A stretch of 52,157 nt of DNA from Burkholderia multivorans (GTDB taxonomy: Bacteria; Pseudomonadota; Gammaproteobacteria; Burkholderiales; Burkholderiaceae). Positions 14,905 through 23,591 of the stretch are shown piece by piece (position 1 is the first letter of the stretch; each line of letters opens with the position of its first letter). Under the pieces are notes generated by a model. It was not told the origin of the DNA. It saw only the letters and a program-made list of their open reading frames with translations, and ran no database searches. The stretch lies in NCBI RefSeq assembly GCF_010645215.1, contig NZ_JAAGNW010000004.1, positions 39,410 to 91,566 on the forward strand, in the 5' to 3' direction. Made by a program: the position numbers and the translations under genes.

Positions 14905-14977
14905 TTTATTGGGTGGCTTACGATTCCGCGCATCTTCCCCCGTCACCCGCCGGCACCGCGCCGGACAAGAAGGAACC

Positions 14978-17900
14978 ATGGCAAGCACCACCCTAGGCGT
15001 CAAAGTCGATGACCTGCTGCGCTCGCGCCTGAAGGACGCGGCGTCGCGGCTCGAACGCACTCCCCACTGGCTGATCAAGCAGGCGATCTTCGCCTACCTC
15101 GAACGCATCGAGCATGGCCAGTTGCCGCCTGAGCTGTCCGGCCATCCGGGCGTCACCGAGCTGTCCGATCATCCGGCCGAGTCGGACGAGGATGGCGCGC
15201 CGCATCCGTTCCTCGAGTTCGCGCAGAGCGTGCAGCCGCAATCGGTGCTGCGCGCCGCGATCACGGCCGCGTACCGCCGGCCCGAGCCCGAATGCGTGCC
15301 GTTCCTGCTGGGCCAGGCGCGCCTGCCCGCGAACCTCGCGGCCGACGTGCAGACGCTTGCCGGCACGCTCGTCGAAGCGCTGCGCGAGAAGAGCACGGGC
15401 GGGGGCGTCGAGGGCTTGATCCACGAGTTCTCGCTGTCGAGCCAGGAAGGCGTCGCGCTGATGTGTCTTGCGGAAGCGCTGCTGCGGATTCCCGATCGCG
15501 CGACCCGCGACGCGCTGATCCGCGACAAGATCAGCAAGGGCGACTGGCGCTCGCACGTCGGCCACGCGCCGTCGCTGTTCGTGAACGCCGCGACCTGGGG
15601 GCTGATGATCACGGGCAAGCTCGTGACGACCAACAGCGAGGCGGGCCTGTCGTCGGCGCTCACGCGTCTGATCGGCAAGGGCGGGGAGCCGCTGATCCGC
15701 AAGGGCGTCGACATGGCGATGCGCCTGATGGGCGAGCAGTTCGTGACGGGCGAGACGATTTCGGAAGCGCTCGCGAACAGCCGCAAGTACGAGGCGCGCG
15801 GCTTCCGCTATTCGTACGACATGCTGGGCGAGGCGGCCACCACCGAAGAGGACGCGCAGCGCTACTACGCGTCGTACGAGCAGGCGATCCACGCGATCGG
15901 CAAGGCCGCCGGCGGCCGCGGCATCTACGAAGGCCCGGGCATCTCGATCAAGCTGTCGGCGCTGCATGCGCGGTATTCGCGCGCGCAGCAGGAGCGCACG
16001 ATGAGCGAGCTGCTGCCGCGGGTGCGCGCGCTCGCGCTGCTGGCGCGCCGCTACGACATCGGCCTCAATATCGACGCCGAGGAAGCCGACCGCCTGGAGC
16101 TGTCGCTCGACCTGCTCGAGGCGCTGTGCTTCGATCCGGAGCTGGCCGGCTGGAACGGCATCGGCTTCGTGGTGCAGGCCTACCAGAAGCGCTGCCCGTT
16201 CGTGATCGACTACCTCGTCGATCTCGCGCGCCGCAGCCGTCACCGCCTGATGGTGCGGCTCGTCAAGGGCGCCTATTGGGATTCCGAAATCAAGCGCGCC
16301 CAGGTGGACGGCCTCGAAGGCTATCCGGTCTACACGCGCAAGATCTACACCGACGTGTCCTACCTCGCGTGCGCGAAGAAGCTGCTCGGCGCGCCCGATG
16401 CCGTGTATCCGCAGTTCGCGACCCACAACGCGCACACGCTGTCCGCGATCTATCACCTGGCCGGCCAGAACTACTATCCGGGCCAGTATGAATTCCAGTG
16501 CCTGCACGGCATGGGCGAGCCGCTGTACGAGGAAGTCACGGGCCGCGACAAGATGAACCGGCCGTGCCGCGTGTACGCGCCCGTGGGCACCCACGAGACG
16601 CTGCTCGCCTACCTGGTGCGCCGTCTGCTCGAGAACGGCGCGAACACCTCGTTCGTGAACCGCATCGCCGACAAGACGGTGTCGGTGAAGGAACTGATCG
16701 CGGATCCGGTCGACGAGGCGTCGAAGCTCTCGCCGCTCGGCGCGCCGCACGCGAAGATTCCGCTGCCGCGCCAGCTGTACGGCGACGAACGGCCCAACTC
16801 GATGGGCCTCGACCTGTCGAACGAGCACCGGCTCGCGTCGCTGTCGTCGGCGCTGCTCGCGAGCGCGCATCATCCGTGGCGCGCCGCGCCGCTGCTCGCG
16901 GACGACGCACTGCCCGACGCCCCCGCGCGCGACGTGCGCAACCCGGCCGACCTGCGCGACCTGGTCGGCACGGTCAGCGAGGCGACCTCCGAGCAGGTGA
17001 GCGCGGCGCTCGCGCACGCCGTGGCCGCCGCGCCGATCTGGCAGGCGACGCCCGTCGAGGCGCGCGCCGACTGTCTCGCGCGCGCGGCCGACCTGCTCGA
17101 AGCGCAGATGCACACGCTGATGGGCCTCGTCGTGCGCGAGGCGGGCAAGTCGCTGCCGAACGCGGTCGCGGAAATCCGCGAGGCGATCGACTTCCTGCGC
17201 TACTACTCGGCGCAGATCCGCGACGAGTTCTCGAACGACACGCATCGCCCGCTGGGCCCCGTCGTCTGCATCAGCCCGTGGAACTTCCCGCTCGCGATCT
17301 TCATGGGCCAGGTGGCCGCCGCGCTCGCGGCCGGCAACACCGTGCTCGCGAAGCCGGCCGAGCAGACCCCGCTGATCGCCGCGCAGGCCGTGCGGCTGCT
17401 GCGCGAGGCCGGCGTGCCGGCGGGCGCGGTGCAGCTGCTGCCCGGCGACGGCGAGACGGTCGGTGCGGCGCTGGTGGCCGATCCGCGCACCCGCGCGGTG
17501 ATGTTCACCGGCTCGACCGAAGTCGCGCGCCTGATCAACAAGACGCTGGCGTCGCGTCTCGACCCGGACGGCAAGCCGATTCCGCTGATCGCGGAGACGG
17601 GCGGCCAGAACGCGATGATCGTCGACTCGTCGGCGCTCGCCGAGCAGGTGGTCGCGGACGTCATGCAGTCGTCGTTCGACTCGGCCGGTCAACGGTGTTC
17701 GGCGCTGCGCGTTCTGTGTCTGCAGGACGATGTCGCGGATCGCACGCTGACGATGCTGAAAGGCGCGATGCGCGAGCTGGCGCTCGGCAACCCGGACCGT
17801 CTGTCGACCGACGTCGGCCCGGTGATCGACGCCGACGCGAAGCGCATGATCGACACGCACAGCGCGACGATGACGGACAAGGGGCACGGCGTGACCCAGC

Positions 17901-18901
17901 TGCCGGCGCCGGAGCATTGCGCGCAGGGCACCTTCGTGCCGCCGACGCTGATCGAGATCAACAGCGTCGACGAACTCAAGCGCGAGGTGTTCGGGCCGGT
18001 GCTGCACGTCGTACGCTATCGCCGTGCGGGGCTCGACAAGCTGCTCGAACAGATCCGCGCGACGGGCTATGGCCTCACGCTCGGGATCCACACGCGGATC
18101 GACGAGACGATCGCGCACGTGATCGGTCATGCGCACGTCGGCAACATCTACGTGAACCGCAACGTGATCGGCGCGGTGGTCGGGGTCCAGCCGTTCGGCG
18201 GCGAGGGCCTGTCGGGCACGGGGCCGAAGGCGGGCGGCGCGCTCTACCTGCAGCGCCTGCTCGCGACGCGGCCGGCGGGCCTGCCGAAGTCGCTCGCGAC
18301 CTCGCTGGTCGCCGATGCGACGACGGACGGCGCGGCCGCGCAGCCGACGGCGGCGCTGACCGCGCTGCGCGACTGGCTGATCGAGCAGCGCGAGCCGGCC
18401 TGCGCGGCGCGTTGCGACGGCTATCTGTCGCACGTGCCGGCGGGTGCAACCGCGGTGCTCGCCGGGCCGACGGGCGAGCGCAACACGTATACACTCGGGG
18501 CGCGCGGCACGGTGCTGTGCGTCGCGGCGACGCCGAGCGGCGCGCGCGCGCAGTTCGCGGCGGTGCTCGCGACCGGCAACCGCGCGCTGTTCGCCGGTGC
18601 GGCGGGCGAGGCGCTGGCGGCTGCGCTGCCGGCCGCGCTGAAGCCGTACGCGAGCGTGCGCAAGCAGGCCGACGCGTCGTTCGACGCGGTGCTGTTCGAA
18701 GGCGACAGCGACGAGCTGCTCGCGCTGGTGAAGGAGGTCGCGCAACGGCCGGGGCCGATCGTGTCGGTGCAGGGCGTGGCGGCGGGTGCGTTCGAGCACG
18801 GCGACGAGGATTACGCGCTCGAACGTTTGCTGACCGAGCGCTCGGTCAGCGTGAATACCGCGGCGGCGGGCGGCAATGCAAATTTGATGACGATCGGCTA
18901 G
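14978..18901 (+). CDS. putA: Trifunctional proline utilization protein PutA
   Basis: A 1307-residue protein that oxidises proline to glutamate in two steps and represses its own genes. Residues 1-47 form a ribbon-helix-helix DNA-binding domain (TTLGVKVDDLLRSRLKDAAS). A proline dehydrogenase barrel follows at about 190-500, with NIDAEEADRLE, VRLVKGAYWDSEIK and the PVGTHETLLAYLVRRLLENG segment. The P5C dehydrogenase lies at about 590-1090, with SPWNFPLAIF, E873 (ETGGQNAMIVDSS) and catalytic C907 (SAGQRCSALRV). A further C-terminal ALDH-like domain runs to the end, as in long PutA proteins. ATG 14978 follows AAGGAACC. No gap was seen in this long gene. The operator motifs upstream fit autoregulation. 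Confidence 0.97.
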   Translation: MASTTLGVKVDDLLRSRLKDAASRLERTPHWLIKQAIFAYLERIEHGQLPPELSGHPGVTELSDHPAESDEDGAPHPFLEFAQSVQPQSVLRAAITAAYRRPEPECVPFLLGQARLPANLAADVQTLAGTLVEALREKSTGGGVEGLIHEFSLSSQEGVALMCLAEALLRIPDRATRDALIRDKISKGDWRSHVGHAPSLFVNAATWGLMITGKLVTTNSEAGLSSALTRLIGKGGEPLIRKGVDMAMRLMGEQFVTGETISEALANSRKYEARGFRYSYDMLGEAATTEEDAQRYYASYEQAIHAIGKAAGGRGIYEGPGISIKLSALHARYSRAQQERTMSELLPRVRALALLARRYDIGLNIDAEEADRLELSLDLLEALCFDPELAGWNGIGFVVQAYQKRCPFVIDYLVDLARRSRHRLMVRLVKGAYWDSEIKRAQVDGLEGYPVYTRKIYTDVSYLACAKKLLGAPDAVYPQFATHNAHTLSAIYHLAGQNYYPGQYEFQCLHGMGEPLYEEVTGRDKMNRPCRVYAPVGTHETLLAYLVRRLLENGANTSFVNRIADKTVSVKELIADPVDEASKLSPLGAPHAKIPLPRQLYGDERPNSMGLDLSNEHRLASLSSALLASAHHPWRAAPLLADDALPDAPARDVRNPADLRDLVGTVSEATSEQVSAALAHAVAAAPIWQATPVEARADCLARAADLLEAQMHTLMGLVVREAGKSLPNAVAEIREAIDFLRYYSAQIRDEFSNDTHRPLGPVVCISPWNFPLAIFMGQVAAALAAGNTVLAKPAEQTPLIAAQAVRLLREAGVPAGAVQLLPGDGETVGAALVADPRTRAVMFTGSTEVARLINKTLASRLDPDGKPIPLIAETGGQNAMIVDSSALAEQVVADVMQSSFDSAGQRCSALRVLCLQDDVADRTLTMLKGAMRELALGNPDRLSTDVGPVIDADAKRMIDTHSATMTDKGHGVTQLPAPEHCAQGTFVPPTLIEINSVDELKREVFGPVLHVVRYRRAGLDKLLEQIRATGYGLTLGIHTRIDETIAHVIGHAHVGNIYVNRNVIGAVVGVQPFGGEGLSGTGPKAGGALYLQRLLATRPAGLPKSLATSLVADATTDGAAAQPTAALTALRDWLIEQREPACAARCDGYLSHVPAGATAVLAGPTGERNTYTLGARGTVLCVAATPSGARAQFAAVLATGNRALFAGAAGEALAAALPAALKPYASVRKQADASFDAVLFEGDSDELLALVKEVAQRPGPIVSVQGVAAGAFEHGDEDYALERLLTERSVSVNTAAAGGNANLMTIG

Positions 18902-18986
18902 CCATCCTGGCGGATCGATTCAAACAAACGGAAGCGGCACGGTGAACCCGATGCTGCTCCATTTACCCTGGTACCTAGGAGAAGCT

Positions 18987-20126
18987 ATGCAACACACGAT
19001 GAAAAAGCTGGCAGGCGCGACGTTCGTCGCGGTCATGTCGCTCGCGGGGACCGCGCATGCAGATGACGTCAAGATTGGTTATGCAGGGCCGATGACGGGT
19101 GCCCAGGCTCACTACGGCAAGGACATGCAGAACGGCATCGCGCTCGCGATCGACGACATCAACGCGTCGAAGCCGACGATCGGCGGCAAGCCCATCAAGT
19201 TCGTGCTCGACACGCAGGACGACCAGGCCGATCCGCGCACCGGCACGACGGTGGCGCAGAAGCTCGTCGACGACGGCATCAAGGGCATGCTCGGCCACTT
19301 CAACTCGGGCACGACGATCCCGGCATCGCGCAGCCGCGCGAACGCGGGCAGCCCGCAGATCGCGATGGCGACCGCGCCCGAGTACACGCAGCAAGGCTAC
19401 AAGACGACCTTCCGGATGATGACGTCCGACACGCAGCAGGGCTCGGTGGCGGGCACCTTCGCGGTGAAGGATCTCGGCCTGAAGAAGATCGCGATCGTCG
19501 ACGACCGCACCGCGTACGGCCAGGGCCTCGCCGACCAGTTCGAGAAGGCGGCGAAGGCGGCGGGCGGCACGATCATCGATCGCGAGTTCACCAACGACAA
19601 GGCGGTCGACTTCAAGGCGATCCTGACCAAGATCAAGTCGTCGAAGCCGGACCTCGTCTACTACGGCGGCGCGGATTCGCAAGCGGCGCCGATGGCCAAG
19701 CAGATGAAGACGCTGGGCCTCACGGCGCCCCTGATGGGCGGCGAGATGGTCAAGACCCCGACCTTCCTGAAGATCGCAGGCGACGCGGCCAACGGCACGA
19801 TCGCCTCGCTGGCGGGCCTGCCGCTGACCGAAATGCCGGGCGGCAAGGCGTACGCGGACAAGTACAAGAAGCGCTTCGGCGAAGACGTGCAGACCTACTC
19901 GCCGTATGCCTACGACGGCGCGCTGGCGCTGTTCGACGCGATGAAGAAGGCGAACTCGACGGATCCGGCCAAGTATCTGCCGTTCCTCGCGAAGACCGAC
20001 ATGGCGGGCGTGACCTCGACGCACGTCGCGTATGACGCGAAGGGCGACCTGCGGAACGGCGGCATCACGATGTACAAGGTCGAGAACGGCGACTGGAAGC
20101 CGCTGAAGAGCATCGGCGGCAAGTAA
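18987..20126 (+). CDS. Branched-chain amino-acid ABC transporter substrate-binding protein (LivJ/LivK type)
   Basis: A 379-residue periplasmic type-I receptor. The signal peptide MKKLAGATFVAVMSLAGTAHA precedes mature DDVKIGYAGPMTGAQAHYGKDMQNGIALAIDDIN. Conserved segments GHFNSGTTIPASR, IAMATAPEYT, DDRTAYGQGLADQFE and YSPYAYDGALALFDAMKKA are present. The start at 18987 follows AGGAGAAGCT. No permease or ATPase genes are adjacent, so its transporter partners are elsewhere. It lies 85 bp after putA and has its own strong terminator, so it may be expressed together with putA or alone. Confidence 0.93.
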   Translation: MQHTMKKLAGATFVAVMSLAGTAHADDVKIGYAGPMTGAQAHYGKDMQNGIALAIDDINASKPTIGGKPIKFVLDTQDDQADPRTGTTVAQKLVDDGIKGMLGHFNSGTTIPASRSRANAGSPQIAMATAPEYTQQGYKTTFRMMTSDTQQGSVAGTFAVKDLGLKKIAIVDDRTAYGQGLADQFEKAAKAAGGTIIDREFTNDKAVDFKAILTKIKSSKPDLVYYGGADSQAAPMAKQMKTLGLTAPLMGGEMVKTPTFLKIAGDAANGTIASLAGLPLTEMPGGKAYADKYKKRFGEDVQTYSPYAYDGALALFDAMKKANSTDPAKYLPFLAKTDMAGVTSTHVAYDAKGDLRNGGITMYKVENGDWKPLKSIGGK

Positions 20127-20152
20127 GCGCGGGTTCGATCCGGGCATCAAGG

Positions 20153-20179
20153 GCGGCGCCTTCGGGCGCCGCTTTTTTT
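20153..20179 (+). terminator. Rho-independent terminator after the LivK-type gene
   Basis: An 8-bp perfect GC stem (GCGGCGCC / GGCGCCGC) with a TTCG tetraloop is followed by seven T. It lies 26 bp downstream of the stop codon. Confidence 0.95.
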
Positions 20180-20321
20180 GCGCGGCGCGCGAGCCATGAC
20201 TTCAGCGCATGGCTTGCATGACAACTTTTCGGTTGTCCGGGGCCGGCGCCTGAGGCTCAATCCGTTGACGGACGGCGCGCGGCCAGGTCGCGCCGCCGTG
20301 TTCCAGACCAGGAGGAGAGCC

Positions 20322-21476
20322 ATGCAGAGCGCCGCCGCGCCCCGTTCGAAGCTGCCCGACGTCGGCACGACGATCTTCACCGTGATCGGCCAGTTGGCCG
20401 CCGAATACGATGCGCTGAACCTGTCGCAGGGCGCGCCCAATTTCGCGCCCGACCCGGCGCTCGTCGAGCGCGCGAGCCGCGCGATGCGCGACGGGCACAA
20501 CCAGTACGCGCCGATGGCCGGCGTCGCCGCGCTGCGCGACGCGCTCGCGGACAAGACCGAGCGCCTGTACGGCACCCGCTACGATCCGGCCACGGAAATC
20601 ACCGTGGTCGCGAGCGCGAGCGAGGGGCTCTATGCGGCGATCAGCGCGCTCGTGCATCCCGGCGACGAGGTGATCTACTTCGAGCCGTCGTTCGACAGCT
20701 ATGCGCCGATCGTGCGCCTGCAGGGCGCGACGCCCGTCGCGCTCAAGCTCGCGGCGCCGACCTTCCGGATCGACTGGGATGCGGTCGCGGCGGCGCTCAC
20801 GCCGCGCACGCGCATGCTGATCCTCAACACGCCGCACAATCCGACCGCGACGATCCTCGGCGACGACGATCTCGCGCGGCTCGCGGCGCTCACGCGCGAC
20901 ACCGGCATCGTGATTCTGTCGGACGAGGTGTACGAGCACGTCGTGTTCGACGGCGCGCGCCATCTCGGCATGGCGCGCGATGCCGCGCTCGCGGCGCGCA
21001 GCGTGATCGTGTCGTCGTTCGGCAAGTCGTATCACGTGACCGGCTGGCGGATCGGCTATTGCCTCGCGCCCGCCGCGCTGATGGACGAGATCCGCAAGGT
21101 GCACCAGTTCATGGTGTTCTCGGCCGATACGCCGATGCAGCATGCGTTTGCCGAGACGCTCGCGGAGCCGTCCTCGTATCTCGGGCTCGGCGCGTTCTAC
21201 CAGCGCAAGCGCGACCTGTTCGCGGATGCGCTCGCCGAATCGCGCTTCGAACTGCTGCCGAGCGAGGGCTCGTTCTTCATGCTCGCGCGCTTCCGGCATT
21301 TTTCCGACGAATCCGACAGCGCGTTCGTGCAGCGGCTGATCCGCGATGCGCGCGTCGCGACGATCCCGCTGTCGGCGTTCTACACGGACGGCACCGACAC
21401 CGGCCTGATCCGCCTCAGCTTCGCGAAGGACGATGCGACGCTGCTCGAAGGCGCGCGACGCCTGTGTCGCGTGTAA
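20322..21476 (+). CDS. Methionine aminotransferase (YbdL-like, PLP fold type I)
   Basis: A 384-residue PLP enzyme. It tracks E. coli YbdL closely: SKLPDVGTTIFTVIGQLA, NLSQGAPNFAPDP, NQYAPMAGVAALRDALADKTERLYG, LNTPHNPTATI, ILSDEVYEHVVFDG and the PLP lysine in SSFGKSYHVTGWRIGYC. YbdL transaminates methionine and aromatic 2-oxo acids; methionine salvage is the likely role here. ATG 20322 follows AGGAGGAGAGCC, clearly better than the GTG at 20178, which lies within the preceding terminator. A polar amino-acid binding protein follows 35 bp later, so the two form an operon. Confidence 0.9.
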   Translation: MQSAAAPRSKLPDVGTTIFTVIGQLAAEYDALNLSQGAPNFAPDPALVERASRAMRDGHNQYAPMAGVAALRDALADKTERLYGTRYDPATEITVVASASEGLYAAISALVHPGDEVIYFEPSFDSYAPIVRLQGATPVALKLAAPTFRIDWDAVAAALTPRTRMLILNTPHNPTATILGDDDLARLAALTRDTGIVILSDEVYEHVVFDGARHLGMARDAALAARSVIVSSFGKSYHVTGWRIGYCLAPAALMDEIRKVHQFMVFSADTPMQHAFAETLAEPSSYLGLGAFYQRKRDLFADALAESRFELLPSEGSFFMLARFRHFSDESDSAFVQRLIRDARVATIPLSAFYTDGTDTGLIRLSFAKDDATLLEGARRLCRV

Positions 21477-21511
21477 GGTCGCGCATTCCATTGTTGCCCA
21501 GGAGAATCTCG

Positions 21512-22315
21512 ATGAAACGATTGACCATCCGGCTCGCGCTGGCCGGCGCGCTGAGCGTGCTCGGCATCGCGGGCGGCGGCGCGGCGTGCGCTGCCGAGGC
21601 GTCGCAGACGCTGCGCTTCGGCGTCGAGGCGCAGTATCCGCCGTTCGAATCGAAGGCGGCCGACGGTTCGCTGCAGGGCTTCGACATCGATCTCGGCAAT
21701 GCGGTCTGCCAGGCGGCGAAGCTCAGCTGCAAATGGGTCGAGACGTCGTTCGACGGCTTGATCCCGGCCCTGCAGGGACGCAAGTTCGACGCGATCAATT
21801 CGTCGATGAACGCTACCGCGCAGCGACGCCAGGCGATCGATTTCTCGACGATCGTCTATCACGTGCCGACCCGTTTGATCGCGCGCGTGTCGAGCGGGCT
21901 CGGCTCCACGCCCGAGGCGCTCAAGGGGCGTCGGGTGGGGGTGCTGCAGGGCTCGATCCAGGAGACCTACGCGAAGGTGCACTGGGCGCCGGCGGGCGTG
22001 AGCGTCGTGTCGTACCAGGATCAGAATCAGGCCTATGCGGACCTCGTCGCGGGGCGGCTCGACGCGACGCTGGTGCTCGCGCCGGCCGGTCAGCGCGGCT
22101 TCCTGTCGCGTCCGGACAGCCAGGGCTTCGGGTTCGTCGGCGAGCCGGTGCGCGACGAGCGGATCCTCGGCAACGGCGTGGCGTTCGGCTTGCGCAAAGG
22201 CGACGACGCGCTGCGCGCGCGCCTGAACGCGGCGATCGAGCGGCTCAAGGCCGACGGCACCGTCGCGGCGCTGGGCCGCAAGTATTTCGGCGAGATCGAT
22301 ATTTCCGTGCGGTGA
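21512..22315 (+). CDS. Polar/cationic amino-acid ABC transporter substrate-binding protein
   Basis: A 267-residue periplasmic type-II receptor of the HisJ/ArgT family. The signal peptide runs to about residue 27 (ALSVLGIAGGGAACA), followed by TLRFGVEAQYPPFESKAADGSLQGFDIDLGNAVC, SFDGLIPALQGRKFDAINSSMNAT and a C-terminal LNAAIERLKADGTVAALGRKYFG. The ribosome site is CAGGAGAATCTCG. It has no permease or ATPase beside it. Co-transcription with the methionine-type aminotransferase suggests that both act on the same amino acid, which is inference. Confidence 0.88.
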   Translation: MKRLTIRLALAGALSVLGIAGGGAACAAEASQTLRFGVEAQYPPFESKAADGSLQGFDIDLGNAVCQAAKLSCKWVETSFDGLIPALQGRKFDAINSSMNATAQRRQAIDFSTIVYHVPTRLIARVSSGLGSTPEALKGRRVGVLQGSIQETYAKVHWAPAGVSVVSYQDQNQAYADLVAGRLDATLVLAPAGQRGFLSRPDSQGFGFVGEPVRDERILGNGVAFGLRKGDDALRARLNAAIERLKADGTVAALGRKYFGEIDISVR

Positions 22316-22320
22316 GCGGG

Positions 22321-22345
22321 CGCGCGCGGGTGCGTGCCGCGCGCG
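22321..22345. terminator. GC-rich inverted repeat between convergent genes
   Basis: A 9-bp perfect stem CGCGCGCGG / CCGCGCGCG with a 7-base loop lies between the convergent stop codons at 22315 and 22374. There is no T tract, so any terminator role is weakly supported. Confidence 0.4.
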
Positions 22346-22373
22346 ATCGGGGAACCTTGCTCGAGCGCTTACC

Positions 22374-22982
22374 TCAAGCGTCCGCCTGCGACAGGCGTTC
22401 GGCGATGTCCCGCAGCCACGCCTCGCTCCAGGTCAGCGCGCCGACCTTCAAATGCTCGACGACGCTGCGCACCCAGCCCAGCTCGGCTTCGAGCGTCGCC
22501 TCCAGCAGTTCGCTGTCCAGCAGGAACAGGCGTGGAATCTGCTGCGCCTGCGCTTCGTTGCGCGCGGCTTCTAGGCGCGCCAGTTCACTTTCGAGCGCGC
22601 CGATGCGCGCGTCGAGCTGACGCCGCGCATCCTCGACCGACAGCAGCGGCAGGATCGACAGCGCGACCGGAAACGACGGAAATTCGCGCGCGGGCTCCGC
22701 GAGTTGTTCGCGCAGCCACGCGCGCGCGGTATCGCGGCCCAGATCGGTGATCGCGTAGACGGTGCGCTCGGGAAACGCGCCGTCGCGCGCGGTGTCGTGC
22801 ACGACGATCAGCGTGTCGCGCAGCAGGCGGTCGAGGGTCTGGTACAGGCTGTTGCGCTGCCGGACGTTGATGACCTCGTCCTTGCCGCGCAGCTTGATCA
22901 GTTGCTGGATGCGGTACGCGTGCATCGGCGCTTCGGTGAGCATCGCGAGCACGGCCAGCGCCAGGGGAGAGTAGCGAGACAT
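22374..22982 (-). CDS. PadR-family transcriptional regulator
   Basis: A 202-residue protein with an N-terminal PadR winged helix (SPLALAVLAMLTEAPMHAYRIQQLI, then RNSLYQTLDRLLRDTLI and YAITDLGRDTARAWL) and a Vir-like C-terminal helical region (about 110-195) for dimerisation. The start is ATG 22982. Directly upstream is a long palindrome that probably is its own operator. PadR proteins often control phenolic-acid or multidrug genes; no such target is adjacent, so the regulated genes are unknown. It is downstream of cadR on the same strand, 96 bp apart. Confidence 0.9.
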   Translation of the reverse strand: MSRYSPLALAVLAMLTEAPMHAYRIQQLIKLRGKDEVINVRQRNSLYQTLDRLLRDTLIVVHDTARDGAFPERTVYAITDLGRDTARAWLREQLAEPAREFPSFPVALSILPLLSVEDARRQLDARIGALESELARLEAARNEAQAQQIPRLFLLDSELLEATLEAELGWVRSVVEHLKVGALTWSEAWLRDIAERLSQADA

Positions 22983-22991
22983 GATATGAAT

Positions 22992-23036
22992 AGTTCATTT
23001 ATGTCTAGTTATTTTATGACTGGTCATAAATGAACT
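22992..23036. promoter_or_regulatory. Palindromic operator upstream of the PadR gene
   Basis: Perfect 12-bp arms AGTTCATTTATG (22992-23003) and CATAAATGAACT (23025-23036) surround a 21-bp centre that holds a second, smaller dyad ATGAC-TG-GTCAT (23016-23027). The site is AT rich in a GC-rich genome and lies 9 bp upstream of the start codon. The ATG(T)/(A)CAT ends resemble PadR boxes, so autorepression is likely. Confidence 0.7.
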
Positions 23037-23078
23037 CAAGCCGAAACTCACCTATTCCCGGCTGTTGTCGGCCCTTCC

Positions 23079-23510
23079 TTAGCCGACGTGCGTGCGCTTC
23101 GCGGGCGGCGCGACGGTTTCCATCGTCGCGAGCCCATGCACGATGCCGCAGTCCTCGACCGTGTGCTCGCCCTGGCACTGCTCGCGCAGCACGGCGAGCT
23201 GCGTCTTCAGGTGCTGCAGTTCGGTCAGGCGCGCCTCGACGTGGCCGATGTGCTCGTCGAGCAGCGTGTTGATCGAATCGCAGCGGTCGGCGGGATCGTC
23301 GGTCAGGCGCAGCAGCGCGCGGATCTCGTCGTGCGTCATGTCGAGCGCGCGGCAATTGCGGATGAAGCGCAGGCGTTCGACGTGCGTCTCCGTGTAGTTG
23401 CGGTAATTCGAATCGGTCCGCTCCGCATCGGGCATCAGGCCCTCTTTCTCGTAGAAACGGATCGTCTCGGGGGTGCAGCGGGCCGCCTTGGCCAATTCAC
23501 CGATCTTCAT
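23079..23510 (-). CDS. cadR: MerR-family heavy-metal regulator (CadR/PbrR type)
   Basis: A 143-residue activator-repressor. The winged helix (MKIGELAKAARCTPETIRFYEKEGLMP) is followed by NYRNYTETHVERLRFIRNCRALDMTHDEI and a long dimerisation helix. The metal ligands are C77 (DRCDSIN), C112 (EQCQG) and C121 (EDCGI), the Cys pattern of Cd/Pb sensors. ATG 23510 has AAGGAGA upstream; the earlier start at 23552 lies inside the promoter. It is divergent from the P-type ATPase gene, the classic cadR-cadA arrangement. Confidence 0.93.
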   Translation of the reverse strand: MKIGELAKAARCTPETIRFYEKEGLMPDAERTDSNYRNYTETHVERLRFIRNCRALDMTHDEIRALLRLTDDPADRCDSINTLLDEHIGHVEARLTELQHLKTQLAVLREQCQGEHTVEDCGIVHGLATMETVAPPAKRTHVG

Positions 23511-23531
23511 TCCACTCTCCTTACGGAACAC

Positions 23532-23562
23532 TTGACCCTGTAGTGGCTTCAAGGTGTTAACT
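23532..23562 (+). promoter_or_regulatory. CadR-controlled promoter of the metal ATPase
   Basis: TTGACC (23532-23537) and TTAACT (23557-23562) are separated by 19 bp, the overlong spacer typical of MerR-activated promoters. The spacer holds the imperfect dyad ACCCTGTAG-TGG-CTTCAAGGTG, the expected CadR/ZntR-type operator. Confidence 0.8.
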
Positions 23563-23591
23563 GTACACCGTCAGCTAATCAGGAGGTTGCA

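Noticed and set aside
16498-18945. An 815-codon frame overlapping putA in another frame
   Set aside because: Shadow of the PutA codons; Arg/Ala/Gly only, no motif.
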